From: Anthoceros angustus
Taxonomy: Eukaryota; Streptophyta; Anthocerotopsida; Anthocerotales; Anthocerotaceae
Length of the DNA: 64,000 nt
Direction: 5' to 3'
Assembly: GCA_010909165.1 (NCBI GenBank)
Contig: VJWM01000044.1
Span: 1,922,001 to 1,986,000, forward strand
Position 1 is the stretch's first letter. Every line of letters begins with the position of its first letter. The translations under genes were made by a program, and so were the position numbers. Positions 38,101 through 50,200 of the stretch are shown here, one piece after another. The notes under the pieces are model-generated. The model was not told the DNA's origin. It saw only the letters and a program-made list of their open reading frames with translations, and did no database searches.

Positions 38101-39518
38101 TGCAGCCCCAAGTCAACACCTCCCCAGTTTCGGTCACAACTGCACTATGCTTGTTCGCAGCAGCCACTTTCACCACTCTTGCTTTCAGTGTGCTGACTCG
38201 ACGAGGCGTTGGCTGTGTGTCCACAGCAGGATAGCCAAGCTGACCCTCTGCAGTCAAGGAGAACTGCGCCTAAGCAACCAAGAGCAGGACCAAGCAGTGA
38301 ACCGGAAGAAAAGAACTTCACTTTAAAGCCATACCTCGGTTTGATCCCCAGGTATAAACTTCGCCATTGTCCGTAGCTACAATCGTATGATGTTTCGCTG
38401 CAGCTATGGCAGTAACACGGCGTGCACCCAGCCCACTGATTACTTGCTGAGGAGTGATGACTGCCACTTGCCCACTTCACACACAAATCCTTCATGTCAG
38501 CAAAACGGTACAGACAGTACGAAATGAGGAGACCAGTTATATCGTGTGATGGTCTGACACAATTTGTGTTCTCTTTCCTTAAAACCACCGTGGGTTACCT
38601 GTGGATGTCAAAATCCGGGTGCCCCAACCGACCACCTCTCCCAAAGCCCCAGGAATAAACGTCTCCACTGGCAGTGAGAGCAACAGAGTGGAATTTGGCC
38701 GCCGCCACAGACTTCACATCTAGTCCTCCTAACGTATCAACTCTGCACGGCTTTCTCTGAATCCCAGATGTACCCGTCCCAAGTTGATAGTTGAATCCAT
38801 TCCCCCAACTGTACACTTCAGTGGCACTCTCTGAAGCACAAGTGTTACTGGTTAGGCACAGGACTATCCGCGACCACAAACACCGATTCCCAGCCATCAA
38901 AATTTTATGGAAAATGGAGAAAGGCTACGGCCAATCATCCCATACCTCCACCCTTCGAATCTCTTATACTTTGCTGAACAGGACCTGAGATCATGTCCAC
39001 GGGAACCCGCCCCTTAGTATCCTCTACAGTCAAAGAAGCTCCAGCTTCGATCAAGACTCCCGACACAGCCAGGTGTCCAAAGTGGAAAGCTCTGTGCAGG
39101 CTTGTCCAACCAGATTCTCCATCCTGAGATAAGATGAGGGAAATCTCAGGTTAGCGAAGAAATCGGGGTACTGCAAGACTACCTACCTTTCGCAAAAATG
39201 GCTATAGAGAGACAAACTGCATGAAGGAGCTTCTGGCTTAAGCAGGAATCACCGCACCCTGGCATCTGGATTGGCTCCGGCGGCAAGTAACCTTTGAACA
39301 ATGGGGACATGGTTCCTCCAGACAGCAATATGAAGCGCGGTGGACCCAAAAAAATTTCTCGTATCAACATTGCCATTTATCTTCTTCAGTGCTGCCAGAG
39401 CCACCTCAACATCGTGGACTGAGCCATCTCTCGCAGCTGCCAAGAGCTCCTTGGACGGGGTTCGGCTCCTTGAACTCCCATGCTTCGACGGGGTCCCTAC
39501 AAGAGCCGAGGTCTCCAT
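35125..39518 (-). CDS. Ankyrin-repeat/RCC1-repeat protein, plant IBTK-like
   Basis: Multi-exon minus-strand gene matching the plant ankyrin + RCC1 family (Arabidopsis At3g03790 type; animal IBTK has the same order plus BTB domains and acts with CUL3). The start is METSALVGTPSKHG at 39518; the frame is open upstream but with no ATG. Order: ankyrin repeats (GSTALHIAVWRNHVPIVQRL, GWTSLHRAFHFGHLAVSGVL) at 39250-39470 and 38970-39123; RCC1 repeats (VYSWGNGFNYQLGTG, VYSWGFGRGGRLGHPDFDIH, VLTWGCNTEGQLGYGTSNSS, VYTWGYK) over 37640-38870; a BTB-like helical segment (SLKELCQEVVIESMVEPKNV, FEIAEALEAEKLRSFCE) at 37085-37330; then a charged coiled coil (MRAVRKKLQQIEGLELKLST) and Lys-rich SHRKASKKKPKKL. 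The tail ends with NRWYKPDEE and ELRRVYQNVKLVKLDTLEAA (35125-35290). The substrate-adaptor role is inferred from IBTK; localisation is unknown. Confidence 0.9.
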
Positions 39519-40540
39519 TTCCAATGCAGGCCCCTCGCTCTGCTGCAGTGCACGAAACCCCACACTAAATCTGACCGCTGCAATGCTGTCCTTCAGCTGT
39601 GCTGCTGCCCGTCCCTCTCCCCGATCTCGTCACCGATTCCTTTTACACTGATGCACTACCACATCCGTCTTCATCAATCTCACCGCCCAAGTAGCAAGTA
39701 AGAACCAGAAGCCACTGGCATGAACCCATAAATCTCCCTGGACACACTACATTCCCCAGAAAGGAGCAGCTACTGCGACTCCACGGAATTAACAGGAGCA
39801 TTAGCTCAAGTTTTCAAGTCTCCCACACCAATTTCGGTCTCGGCAACATCGCACGCTGAACGCAAGCCACGATTCTGCGTCCAACCCAGTTGCACCCACA
39901 CAACGAGCGTTAGAACCCTAGACTCCACCAACTGAACCACGACCACATGCGGAATGTGATCCTATCCCACCTTGTAAATCCGAAAATCCACTCCACCAGC
40001 TCCAACACGGACCCCGCAGCCGGCACAGTGACTCCCGATTCGCGAACAAGAATTGCACAAAAGCAAGGTTGATCTTTCCAATTGCGAGGCACACCAGCAG
40101 CCTGGCGGGAGATCGACGGTGTTTTCCGTGTGGCGCAAGACTGCGAAAGGGAACGGAGAGCGTGGGAAGGCCCTCTCCTTATCTTGAGGCAATCAGAGAG
40201 GAAAAGGCACCTCAGAACCTTGCCAAAGGAATATCACTCCAAGACCGCACCTTCCTGCTGCCACAGTCGCATATTACTTCTACTCTGTCCGACAACCACG
40301 TGGGGCCTGTGTTGGACTTCCAGTGACTTGGATTTCATTGGCTGTCGTGGACACGACATTCTGCACCTGGCATTTTGCCAAAGCGTCTCCAACGTTTCCA
40401 CAAATTAGAAGAATTTTGAGGCCGAGAGTTTTTCTGTTTTTGGGGGTTGTTCGTACGGTAGTTCCCGTGGTTGTTTCATACAGGTACATAGGTACATAAC
40501 CAGTATATGTACATAGAAAGGTACTCACCTGTATAGAATC
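39519..40540. other. 5' leader/promoter region of the IBTK-like gene
   Basis: No coding feature. The region shares the GC content of the gene and switches abruptly to AT-rich DNA at about 40540. Short plus-strand ORFs here are not supported by anything. Confidence 0.4.
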
Positions 40541-41460
40541 CGAGATGACAGTTCTAAAGTGTGTTGAATATTATATATAATTTAATCATATTAGATGATC
40601 TATCTAGTAGGGTATACATATATTAATCATGATAGCTATCTCCATTAATATGAGCTTCTCAAACTACATAACCGATGTTAAGAAAATAATCTCATCAGTA
40701 TGGCGCACTTTATCTTCCACTTCATTCAAAGGTTCTAAAAGACCTCACAACAGCTGAGGTATACCCACTATGAGAAGACCCTTATAATAAGGGCCACTTG
40801 ATTGTGCGCCAAACAGCAAAAATAGTAAATCAAGAAGTCCTTCGTATTTTATGTTCCTTTGACTACGGAGAGGCCAGAAAGGGCTTGTAAAAGATCTACC
40901 ATTGAGGACCCGATAGCAAAGATTGTATACCACGCACCCCTGAAGGCTTTTATAACAAGGCGTCAAAAGGGCTTCACAAGAGGCTGGGCCCTTAATAATA
41001 GGCAGACCCTAGAGGGCAAAGGACAAGGTTGTTGAAGGGCATCAAAATAAGTAGGCTACCAAGGGCCAAGAATATCCCATCCCATGAAAGCTCTATAGGG
41101 TGTCAAAACAATCAGGCCACCAAGAGTAAGAATATTCATCCTAGTAGTGCTTTGAAATGTTCCCAAGTCAAAGAAAGAGAGGAAAAAATATATATTTTGA
41201 ACCGAGCACAACATGCCTTTGCTAAGGACTCAAGACCTTAAATTTACAAGGCTGACATTCTACCACTTAGTCTAACAACAACAATAATGATATTTATATC
41301 TAAGGGTGGAAGGACCACCATCATGGGATAGAAAAAGTACAGCTGAAATGTGGTAAGAAAAAACGTACACTTACATACATTAAAACTAGATAAATGGAAA
41401 CAGTGGAAAGGAAGTAACAAACAAAAGTGCAACCAAATCAATCAATCAACTGTATCAGTA
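40541..41460. other. AT-rich island, transposon-like debris, no gene
   Basis: Contains several recurring phrases such as 'ctaccaagggccaagaatat' and 'ccaccaagagtaagaatat' (about 41055 and 41117). A tRNA-like segment lies on the minus strand near 41215-41280 (see findings). Confidence 0.4.
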
Positions 41461-41465
41461 AAAGT

Positions 41466-42607
41466 TTAGGGACGAGGATTATATATAACCAACTGATCTC
41501 TACGGAATAAGGCCACTTGACCCGCAGCACGAGCAGCCTTAAAAGTAGGCAATTTCCCCTTCTTATGTTGCCATTGCAACGGTGTAAGATCCTTGGTAAC
41601 GTATAAACCTGTTTCTCGCAAACTAGTCTTTGCCTTCAAAACCTTAAACCGATAATCCAAGGAATGGAAAGTCATCATCAATGTGTGCTCCCGGCCGAGA
41701 ACCTTTTCAAGGCTCGGTTCGAAGTTTCAAAATAAACTTCTTTGGAAGCAAGGGGGACCGTAATCTCTACAGAGACCCATAAATTTCTCTACATATGTAG
41801 GTAAGGCCAGGTCCTAATCTATTAATAGCCTTTTCCGTAACTTTTTGGGAGAAATCATCATTCTTCAGCCCACTTCTATAATGCCTGCGCTGTCTCCACT
41901 ATTTAGAATCAATAATTTTGCAAAAAACCTTCACAAACCACCATGACTTGTCATTCATCTTTGATCGAACAAAAAGTGTGATTTGCCGAGAAGAAGGTAA
42001 GGCAAAGACCACACCTTCCAAGGCATTGACCTGTGATAGAAGAGGACGAAGTTGATCCTTGAAGAAATGCTCTAAATGTCGGGCCCTGTGTTGGAGAGCA
42101 TACTGCATTAACGGATCCTTACTAGCAGAGCAATTAAATAATCAAAACACCTTTTGACGCAAAAACAAAACCATTACTTGCAAATAAAGGGTTAATGGGC
42201 TGAATAGATACAGTAGCCGAGTGAAGAGACTGTTGCAACTCCTTAATCATATCATCCTTTATATTCTTCCGAGCAAATTTTTTCATATTTATCCCCAAAA
42301 CCAGAAGAGTAATATTATTGCTATTAAGCTTGTTAAAACCCTATTGTAAATTTTGGATAAGGACATCTTTATCAACCAGGTTCTTCGTAATTTTAGTCTC
42401 CAAGGCATTCACCTGGTGATCCAATGCAATCAACTTGGTGTCCCTAAACTTTACCATATGAGGTTTCGAAGGAATAGGTTGAAAACCTAGAGAGTGGAGG
42501 ATTGCGATGCAATAATAACCCAAAGAAAAAATTACGAAACCTGGAGGATTGCGATGCAATAATAACCCAAAGAAAAAATTACGAAAACCTGGAGGATTGC
42601 GATGCAA
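41466..42607 (-). pseudogene. LINE ORF1-like remnant
   Basis: Minus-strand pieces in order are: a coiled-coil stretch (ALDHQVNALETKITKNLVDK, about 42345-42430), a middle piece (QHRARHLEHFFKDQLRPLLS, about 42040-42100) and a C-terminal piece FKVLKAKTSLRETGLYVTKD then LTPLQWQHKK and a basic tail (41466-41650). The last piece, with 'L.A...LR.TGL.V..DLTP.Q...' followed by a basic 'AA...G..A.FRRD.L' stretch, resembles the C-terminal domain of L1-type ORF1 proteins. Stops and frame changes separate the pieces. No reverse transcriptase is seen. Confidence 0.4.
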
Positions 42608-42637
42608 TAATAACCCAAAGAAAAAATTACGAAAACC
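42496..42637. repeat. 47-48-bp tandem repeat, three units
   Basis: Units start 'ggaggattgcgatgcaataa' at 42496, 42543 and 42591 and end 'aaaaaattacgaaa'. They are identical except for one A in the homopolymer near the end. Confidence 0.95.
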
Positions 42638-42639
42638 CT

Positions 42640-44340
42640 AAATTACCACTAGGGCAACGGCCCCAGGAAGCATGGGCAATGTAGCAAACCCCCAACTGGA
42701 GGCCCCTAACGCAGAGCATCGCACCCCATAGCCAGCCCTGCCCCGAGCAGAACCTAATGGATCCTCGTCACCTGCGGAACACCAAACCATACGCTAACCC
42801 AATCCATTTCACTAATTATTTGATTCATGAGGAGTTTATGTAGGTTTCGCTCATCAAAAGACCCATGGAACCGTGGATGGTGTCTTGTCCTATAGATAGG
42901 TTCAGGTTCGTCTCCACAATGGAGAAGCTGAACGTCGAGTATAGGAGCCTAATTTTAAAGTGATACAACATAAGATAAAAATTCCTTTAGATCTCCTGTG
43001 TGACGAGATGATATTGTAACATCACCCTCATTACCTCCTATTTTTCTTCCATTCCATTCTCACATATCCTTTCAAACATATCAACCATTTTGATCCTTGC
43101 GAGTCCCCTAATATCAACCGTCTTAGTGTGTGTACCAAGTAGTTTGCCCAAGGAATTGCTCGCGAGATGGGGCAGAGCAAACAATAGAAATATCAATTTG
43201 GGTGTGATCCCCTTGAAGTGAAGATGTCATGGCACCAGAACTGCAATTAGTATTCTTATTTATATTTGACAATATTCATATTTTTGGAGCAACTAGAGGT
43301 TAAGGATAATCAAGTTGGCCAAGGAAATTCGCAAGAACGGGAGGGAAGGAAGGAACAGGAAGCCACAATAGCTAGAGCTTAAGATTAATAACCAAGGAAA
43401 AAAAGGAGCGAAAGGCTAGTAGAGTAATGAAAAAAAGGGAGGCGGCAGATTGAGAAGCTAAAAGAATGGGAGAGAGCGCACATAGAGATGGATCAAGCGG
43501 TTAAAAGTGTTGTTCTAGTTGTAAGGGATGTAGCAGTATCATTGAGAGAAGGCAAAGTGGACTGCAATAGAAAGAGCCACCGCAGAAGCAAGAGAGAGAG
43601 AGAGAGAGAGAGCAATTACTTCGGCTCTTGTCGCTGAAGGAGGTACAGTTTGTGAAAGCTGCTACAAGTTTTGTTTATTCCTAGTAATCGACTTAGTGGT
43701 TCTCACCTTACTAAGTGTGAAGAGACTAGTAGCATGTAAAGACGATGTACAATTACGCATCTATCTATTTAAACAATGATTGTTTTTCCACTAAAAAACT
43801 TCTATGGGGAGAGTTGCACCCATTGAAGCTTGTGCAAGGACGGCACGAGAGTGAGCAACTTAGTATCAATAGCAAGAGTGATGGACTTTAATAAGGTTTT
43901 CTACAATTGACCAAACAATAAGCCATTGGGTGTCTTAATGATGCAATGGCATTGTACTCTCTAGATGGTAAGCAACAATTTTTTATTTACTTTGGTGTCC
44001 TTCATCAAGATCATACATAGAATCACGAGGTTTTTTGGGTAAATAGAAGAATCATGAGGTTAGCCAGACCTTTGTGAATAAACAAAGGAGCCTATCATCT
44101 TCAATATGGCCCCTTGTTGGGTTATTACCATTAATTGTTAACTCCAGTGTTGCTCCGCTTCATTACGGTTTATAAGTAAGGATAATGATATTGATTGTAA
44201 ATTTTCTCTTAAACATCTCAACTTATCTAAATATTTAAGTTATATATATATATTAAATATAATTTCATAAAAAATCTAAAAAAATATAACTATGTAATAA
44301 TCAACTAGATATTATTTCAAGAAACTTGAGTGAAGATTGA
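42640..44340. other. AT-rich intergenic, no gene recognised
   Basis: No ORF above background on either strand. One dinucleotide microsatellite is listed separately. Confidence 0.5.
43591..43612. repeat. (ag)11 microsatellite
   Basis: Eleven uninterrupted ag units. Confidence 0.95.
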
Positions 44341-44367
44341 TATTTATAAAAATATGAGAGATGAAAT

Positions 44368-46602
44368 TTAAAATTCAGATTGAATGATTGGAATTTCCTT
44401 AACTTTAAGAGGCGTACATGCTGATATGCTATCTCGCATATCTGTGGGATGAGGTGTTTGAAAAGCAAAAAGTCGTATTTGGTACCTTCTAATTTGTTTA
44501 AGCATGAGGTTGGAAAGAGGTAACCATGTAGGAACTAAGGATGTTGGCACCACAAATCCATTGAACAGGGATGTGTCACAAATTTGAAGAGACTTTTTAA
44601 TATGCACTAAAGCACGACCAGTCTCAATTGAGTTCAATGATACAGAGTTTTCTATGCATAATCGAAGTAACTCAAAATACTCTGTGGGTCCAAAGACGCC
44701 TCCGGACTGCAAGAGATATGACAAAAAAGATTAAAATATATATTTCCATAAAATAAAAATAGAATTATTGATATTACCTCCACAACTTGTCGTATATTGT
44801 TAAGTATAAATAGTTCTTTATCGCTCGGCTCCCTTTGATTCGAAAACGATATATCAATCAACTCTTCGTACCATCGATGTTTTTCTAATGCTTTTCGAAA
44901 GGTTTCACCTTTTCGAGGACTTGCAGGCCCCCATTCTGCATTCCGAGCAGATTGGGAACCCTGCCAAAATTTTCTTCAACTCTTAAATAGTTTTTAATAT
45001 TTTTATATAAAAATTAAATATTTTTTGTATTCATTTAAACCAAAAAGGTTTTGATACTTACATTCAAAGTGGAGTATCGATGCGAATAAGTATAATATCG
45101 AACTATATTCAATGATTTGAGTTCTTGGAGAAGGTGCAAATTAAGATTATTTTGTAGTGATGTTGTATCTGTTTGTCTATTTAAAATAATGCCTAGTTGT
45201 TCTAGACTGTTGTCCTCACATGCTTTAGAAGGCATGTCATTAAAAGATCTTTGAGTGATAAAACCTTGGGATAATATTTTAGCTGCTAATTTATCTCGTT
45301 CTGAGGGCCATGAATAAACCTCTGGTATATGATGCTCAATAGAAGTAGATCTGTTGTGATTTCATTTTTTTTATATCAATATTTGGATACTGAAAATATA
45401 CCTCTATATACCTTCGCAAATGCAGCACATCTATCTATGGAAAAGAGATTACCTAGTTGATGTAGGTGTTGTTGGTCCTCGAGTGCTACCTGCTTCCTTA
45501 TAACGTGCTAAGATGTTAGCGTTAGCTTCCAAGTGTTGGGCATTGCTGTAACCTGAAAGAATACTTAGACGTAATGGTGGAATGTATGGTCTGTTTCGTT
45601 TTTTGTTTTCCACTTTCATCTTTTTCTTTTCTTTTTGCATTTCTTGGGAATGTGATCTTATTCCCGTTAAAAAATATTGACCGTTCCTGCACTTAACTGG
45701 TTGTTCCACAAATATACAATTAGATTATTTTAAATATTTAATTTTATTAAAAACTTTATACAATATAAAATTTATTTTTTAGTGCTTTATGCTAGGATAG
45801 GTCTTATATTTCAAAATTTTCTTCAAAGTGTGTATAAGATTGGTGTTCACTTTATTTGTTAGCAACAACATCCTCCAAAAAAATTACTGTAGTTACCACA
45901 CATTTTTCATTCAAACGTACCGAACATTTTTAAGTCGTTCTTGAGATTTTAAGATTTCGTGATTGAGAGCATTAAATCCACTGGAAGCATGAGCGCCAAG
46001 TGCACTAAAAGGGGCACCACACCAACGCTCTCCATTCCAATAGCTTCCTTTAAATCTCATAGGTAATACTATAGCTTGTTTTGGAGGCTCTACAACATCT
46101 TCCAATTCAGGCCAAGGTTTTGTAACTTTTAGATACTCTGAAGGAGGCCTGTAAAATTGATACTTTTTTGGTAGACGTGATCGATCTCTCCTCAAATCAG
46201 GTGTGCCTATAGTGTTCAAGAAAAAGAATAATAATTATTATAATTAAGATCAAAATAGAAATAAAACAACACTTTGTAATAGCAAAATGCATTATTACCT
46301 AAGGGCCGGTATGGAGCGGCTCGTGCAGAACATAACCCTTTCTCTTTGAGCTGAGGCAGCTCTAGTTGGTGTTCAATGTTAGGTACAGACCATTCATCAT
46401 TTCGAGGTATGTAGCCATATTCATGTGCAACATATTGTACCCAAGCTTCTGTCAACAAAGGTCTTCCATCTAGACCTAATATAAGCCCATGATCTGAGGT
46501 TGAATCACTGGAACATGCATCTGCGGATAAAACTCGTTGATCCACATCGGACGCTAGTTTACTCTTTGGATTTGTATCATCTGAACCCACAACTTCTTCC
46601 AT
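44368..46602 (-). CDS. Unrecognised multi-exon gene in the AT-rich island
   Basis: Six protein-like minus-strand exons are separated by AT-rich introns. Exon pieces: MEEVVGSDDTNPKSKLASDV to LTEAWVQYVAHEYGYIPRND and APYRPLG (about 46290-46602; the ATG at 46602 is chosen because the upstream text has no Met context); DRSRLPKKYQFYRPPSEYLK to RFKGSYWNGERWCGAPFSAL (about 45920-46207); a basic piece QEMQKEKKKMKVENKKRN to LSILSGYSNAQHLEANANIL (45450-45690); IEHHIPEVYSWPSERDKLAA to LEQLGIILNRQTD (45065-45345); AEWGPASPRKGETFRKALEK to WYEELIDISFSNQREPSDKE (44780-44960); and GVFGPTEYFELLRLCIENSV to PIIQSEF with a stop at 44368. Several pieces are bounded by plausible acceptor or donor sites. No signal peptide, membrane segment or catalytic motif is visible. 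I do not recognise the family. It is divergent from the kinesin-2 gene, with about 650 bp between starts. Confidence 0.6.
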
Positions 46603-46883
46603 TTTTGGAAGGTTCCTCAACGTGGTCCTGAAGGCAAGCTTTTCACACAAATCCAGCCATTCCAGCCCACCCACAGCCGGCGGAGCCAAAATGTGATCTA
46701 GGAAAGAGAGAAGGCGAGGTTTTGTAAGATGGAGTAGCAAACATGGTGGCCTCCACTTGGGACGTTTAAAGGTTTAAAGCCCAGGCTGAGAGTCGAATGA
46801 ATTTGTGTCATGTACTAACCCGAAATCCAAATCCGCTACGAGTCTACCAAATAAAAAAGTGGGCGGTTGGCACCCCATCTAGG

Positions 46884-46914
46884 CTGGGTCCTGGGTCCTG
46901 GGTCCTGGGTCCCG
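46884..46914. repeat. 7-bp tandem repeat (gggtcct), four units
   Basis: ggtcctgggtcctgggtcct-type array in the spacer between the unknown gene and kinesin-2. Confidence 0.8.
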
Positions 46915-47257
46915 GAGCGCGGAGCTTCAACTGCCGCTTTCAGGGGTGAGGGATACTCCGTGTTCACGGTAACCACACGATCAACTCTCCGGGTCCGGTT
47001 GGTCGTCCGCCCAGAGGCTCGGAGGGTGCCTAGAATTGCGCAATCCAGGGCCAGTCCTGCAGCAAGCTCAGAAGGCAGTGCAGGCTCAAGGCCAGTTGGT
47101 GGGCGGTGCCGGAAGGGAGACGGAAGGGCAGCTGCAGAGGACTGCCCAGAAGAATGGCGTGGGACGGAGATGCGGTAGAGCATGCTGGGGCAGGGCGCAG
47201 GAGGGTGGCATGAAGGAATCGCGGGTGCGGGTTTCGGCAATTGGGCGACTGCCTCAG

Positions 47258-50200
47258 ATGAGCGAGGCGCGGCGGGAGCGGGTGCAGGTGGTGGTTCGCT
47301 GCCGCCCGCTCTCGGACAGGGAGATTGCCGACGGTCGGCAGAGCTGCGTGCACGTAGACCCCCACCGATGCACGGTGCAAGTTCGGGGTGGGCGGCCCGG
47401 GGAGCAGACCACCAAGCTCTTCACTTTCGACAGGACGTACGACCCTTCCTGCACGCAGCGCCAGCTTTACGACGATGTTGCGCACCCCATTGTGCACAGC
47501 GTCATGTGCGGATACAACGGCACGGTGCTGGCCTACGGCCAGACTGCCTCTGGCAAGACCTTCACCATGGAAGGCTTGGAGGATCCATCCGGTAAGCCTG
47601 GGTTTAGGGTTACCATGGCTGCTGCATGTGGCTGATGCATGTGGCTCATGGCGGCGGCATCGTGTGCAGAGATGCAAGGCATCATACCCAATGCGTTTGA
47701 TGACATCTTTGCACATATACAGCAGAGTCAGAGCTCAGATCACTTCCTGGTTCGGGCTTCGTATCTCGAGATCTACAATGAGGAGATTCGGGATTTGTTA
47801 GCTCCGGCAGGCACACATTCCAAGTTGGAGCTGAAGGAGAGTGCGGATGCTGGAGTGTACGTGAAGCACCTCACTTCTCTTACTGTGCACAGCGTGCCTG
47901 ACATCCGTCGCCTTCTGATGGTTTCATATCTACTCCATCCCATCTTCTCCTGGTTAGGATCTATAAGCCTTACGTACTGGAGTTAACCTAAGGGACTGGA
48001 AGAATTTGAAGATGGCAGGAAGGGAGTCAAGCACTGTAGCTCTGCAAAACGTGCAGTTAGGAGGTAGATGCATTCTTGCTGCTAGAGTGTCAGCGCACCC
48101 AGGGCCCTTTCATCTTCTCAAGGTCGAGCTTTGTTGTTGGATGGAAAGAACCTCGTTTTGTATTAGGGGATGCGGAGTGTGAGGATTGCTACCACCCTGA
48201 GTGTAGATGTTTGCATGAGACAGGCTGATAGGAAACCCACGTCACTCTGTTTCATTGGAAGTTGCTGCTTGATGACTGCAGCTTCCTTAAATCACTGTGT
48301 TCTGTTTCAGGTGGGCAAGAAAAACAGGTCGGTTGGAGCAACGTTGATGAACCAAGATTCATCTCGTTCACATTCAATATTCTCAGTCACTGTGGAGGCC
48401 AGTGCACGACCTACTTCAGATTTGGATGGAGCGATGCATATTCGTGTTGGAAAGCTGAATCTTGTAAGTCCTGCCACGTTCTTGGATTTTGCCCAGGTTT
48501 TGACCCACCTTGGATGCTGACTGTTGAGGAAACGAACCAGGTTGATCTTGCTGGGAGCGAGAGGTTGAACAAGACAGGAGCAACAGGGGAGAGGTTTAGA
48601 GAGCTGACCAATATTAATTGGTCTCTTTCAGCCTTAGGGAATGTCATTTCAGCTTTGGTGGATGGCAAAAGCTCTCATATACCTTACAGAGACTCCAAGT
48701 TAACCAGACTGCTTCAGGACTCACTTGGTGGAAACACCAGAACAGTCATGATAGCGAATATTGGCCCAGCTGACTACAACTATGAGGAGTCCATCAGTAC
48801 GTTAAGATATGCTAATCGGGCCAAGAGCATAAAGAATAAGCCCCGCATCAACGAAGATCCTAAAGATGCCATCCTTCGGGAATTTCAGGAGGAAATTGCG
48901 AGGTCTGGTCTCGTAATTCCAGTACAGCACTGGGTTTTCTGCATCACACAAGCGGACTGCTGAGTTGCTAGGTTGTTGAAGTGATGGTTGGCTCTTCAGG
49001 CATGCCTGTATAATGATGTTCTACATGCATGTATACAGGCTTAAAGCACAGTTGGAGGCAACCAGCAGTGTGGGTGACGAAGCAGCAGCTGCTCAGGCTC
49101 TCCCCGTGGAGCGTGATAGTGCTGTAAGTCCTGAGGTTCTACAGCAAATCAAGGACCAAATGCGCCGTGATATAGAACTCGAGACTTGCCTACGACAGTC
49201 CATGAGTGAACAAGCAATGGCCTGCATCAAGGCTGACCTAGAGCGTAAGGCAAGACTACTTGAACCCAGGCTTCTTGTATGCTATATGAACCTATGTCCC
49301 TTTGGTCGAGCTTTTTGGTATAGAAAGTGATTCAAATTAGTCATGAGCTAGTAATTTGCCTGATGAAATGGCTGTGCGATTGGCTTGCTCCAGAAAGTGA
49401 TATGGACGTCTCTATTGCTGTTGTATTGTATCCATTGTCCTCTGACGTGGTTTCTCTCCTCTGTCTCATCCTACTTCTATTTTCTGGCTTGCTGGTGCCG
49501 CCTCATTCTGATTGGCTCGCTTCATGTCACTATGTTGTCCAATCTTTCACTTCTCCATCACACTTTTTCTTCCCTCATCTTCCTTCATTTTTACAACTGC
49601 TTCTCCTGGGTGCTCTGAAAGACAGATGATGGCTCGCATTGGTGCAATAATCCCAGCCTTTTTGCTGAATGCTAGTCCTGGCAGAAGCATCCACACATGC
49701 CACAGATGCTCAGCAGCAGGCTCTTGCTGTGCACTGTCAAGAGCTGCTGCACAGCCTTTATTGGAACAGCAAGGTCTTGCACAGCCTGGAAAAGAGCATA
49801 CCGCTCGATTCTCAGCTGCTGCGGCCGCTTTGCAGGCTTTAGAACTGTCACTCCTATGTGAAGATGACTCCGATTTTGTCCGACAAGGCCAGGAAGCCCT
49901 AGCAACAGCTTGCCTTTGTTTCTCTAAAGCTTCTGTTGCTGCTGCCCTTCCTGGTTCCCAAGTCAGTAGGGTTGGAACTAGGGAAGAGAGAAGAGTAGAT
50001 CCTTCCACAGCCAAAATTACTGAAGATAGTGCTAGCAGAGATGAAGGTCCTGAGCAGGAGAGTCATCTTCCTGACACACTGCCCCAGCCTGTCTCTGCTT
50101 TGGTGGGACAGTTGCTTGAAGCGATGGAAGCACATGTTCAGAGGAAAACTGAGAATAACACTATGGCATATACAAGGAGGGAACCCGTGAGAGAGACTGA

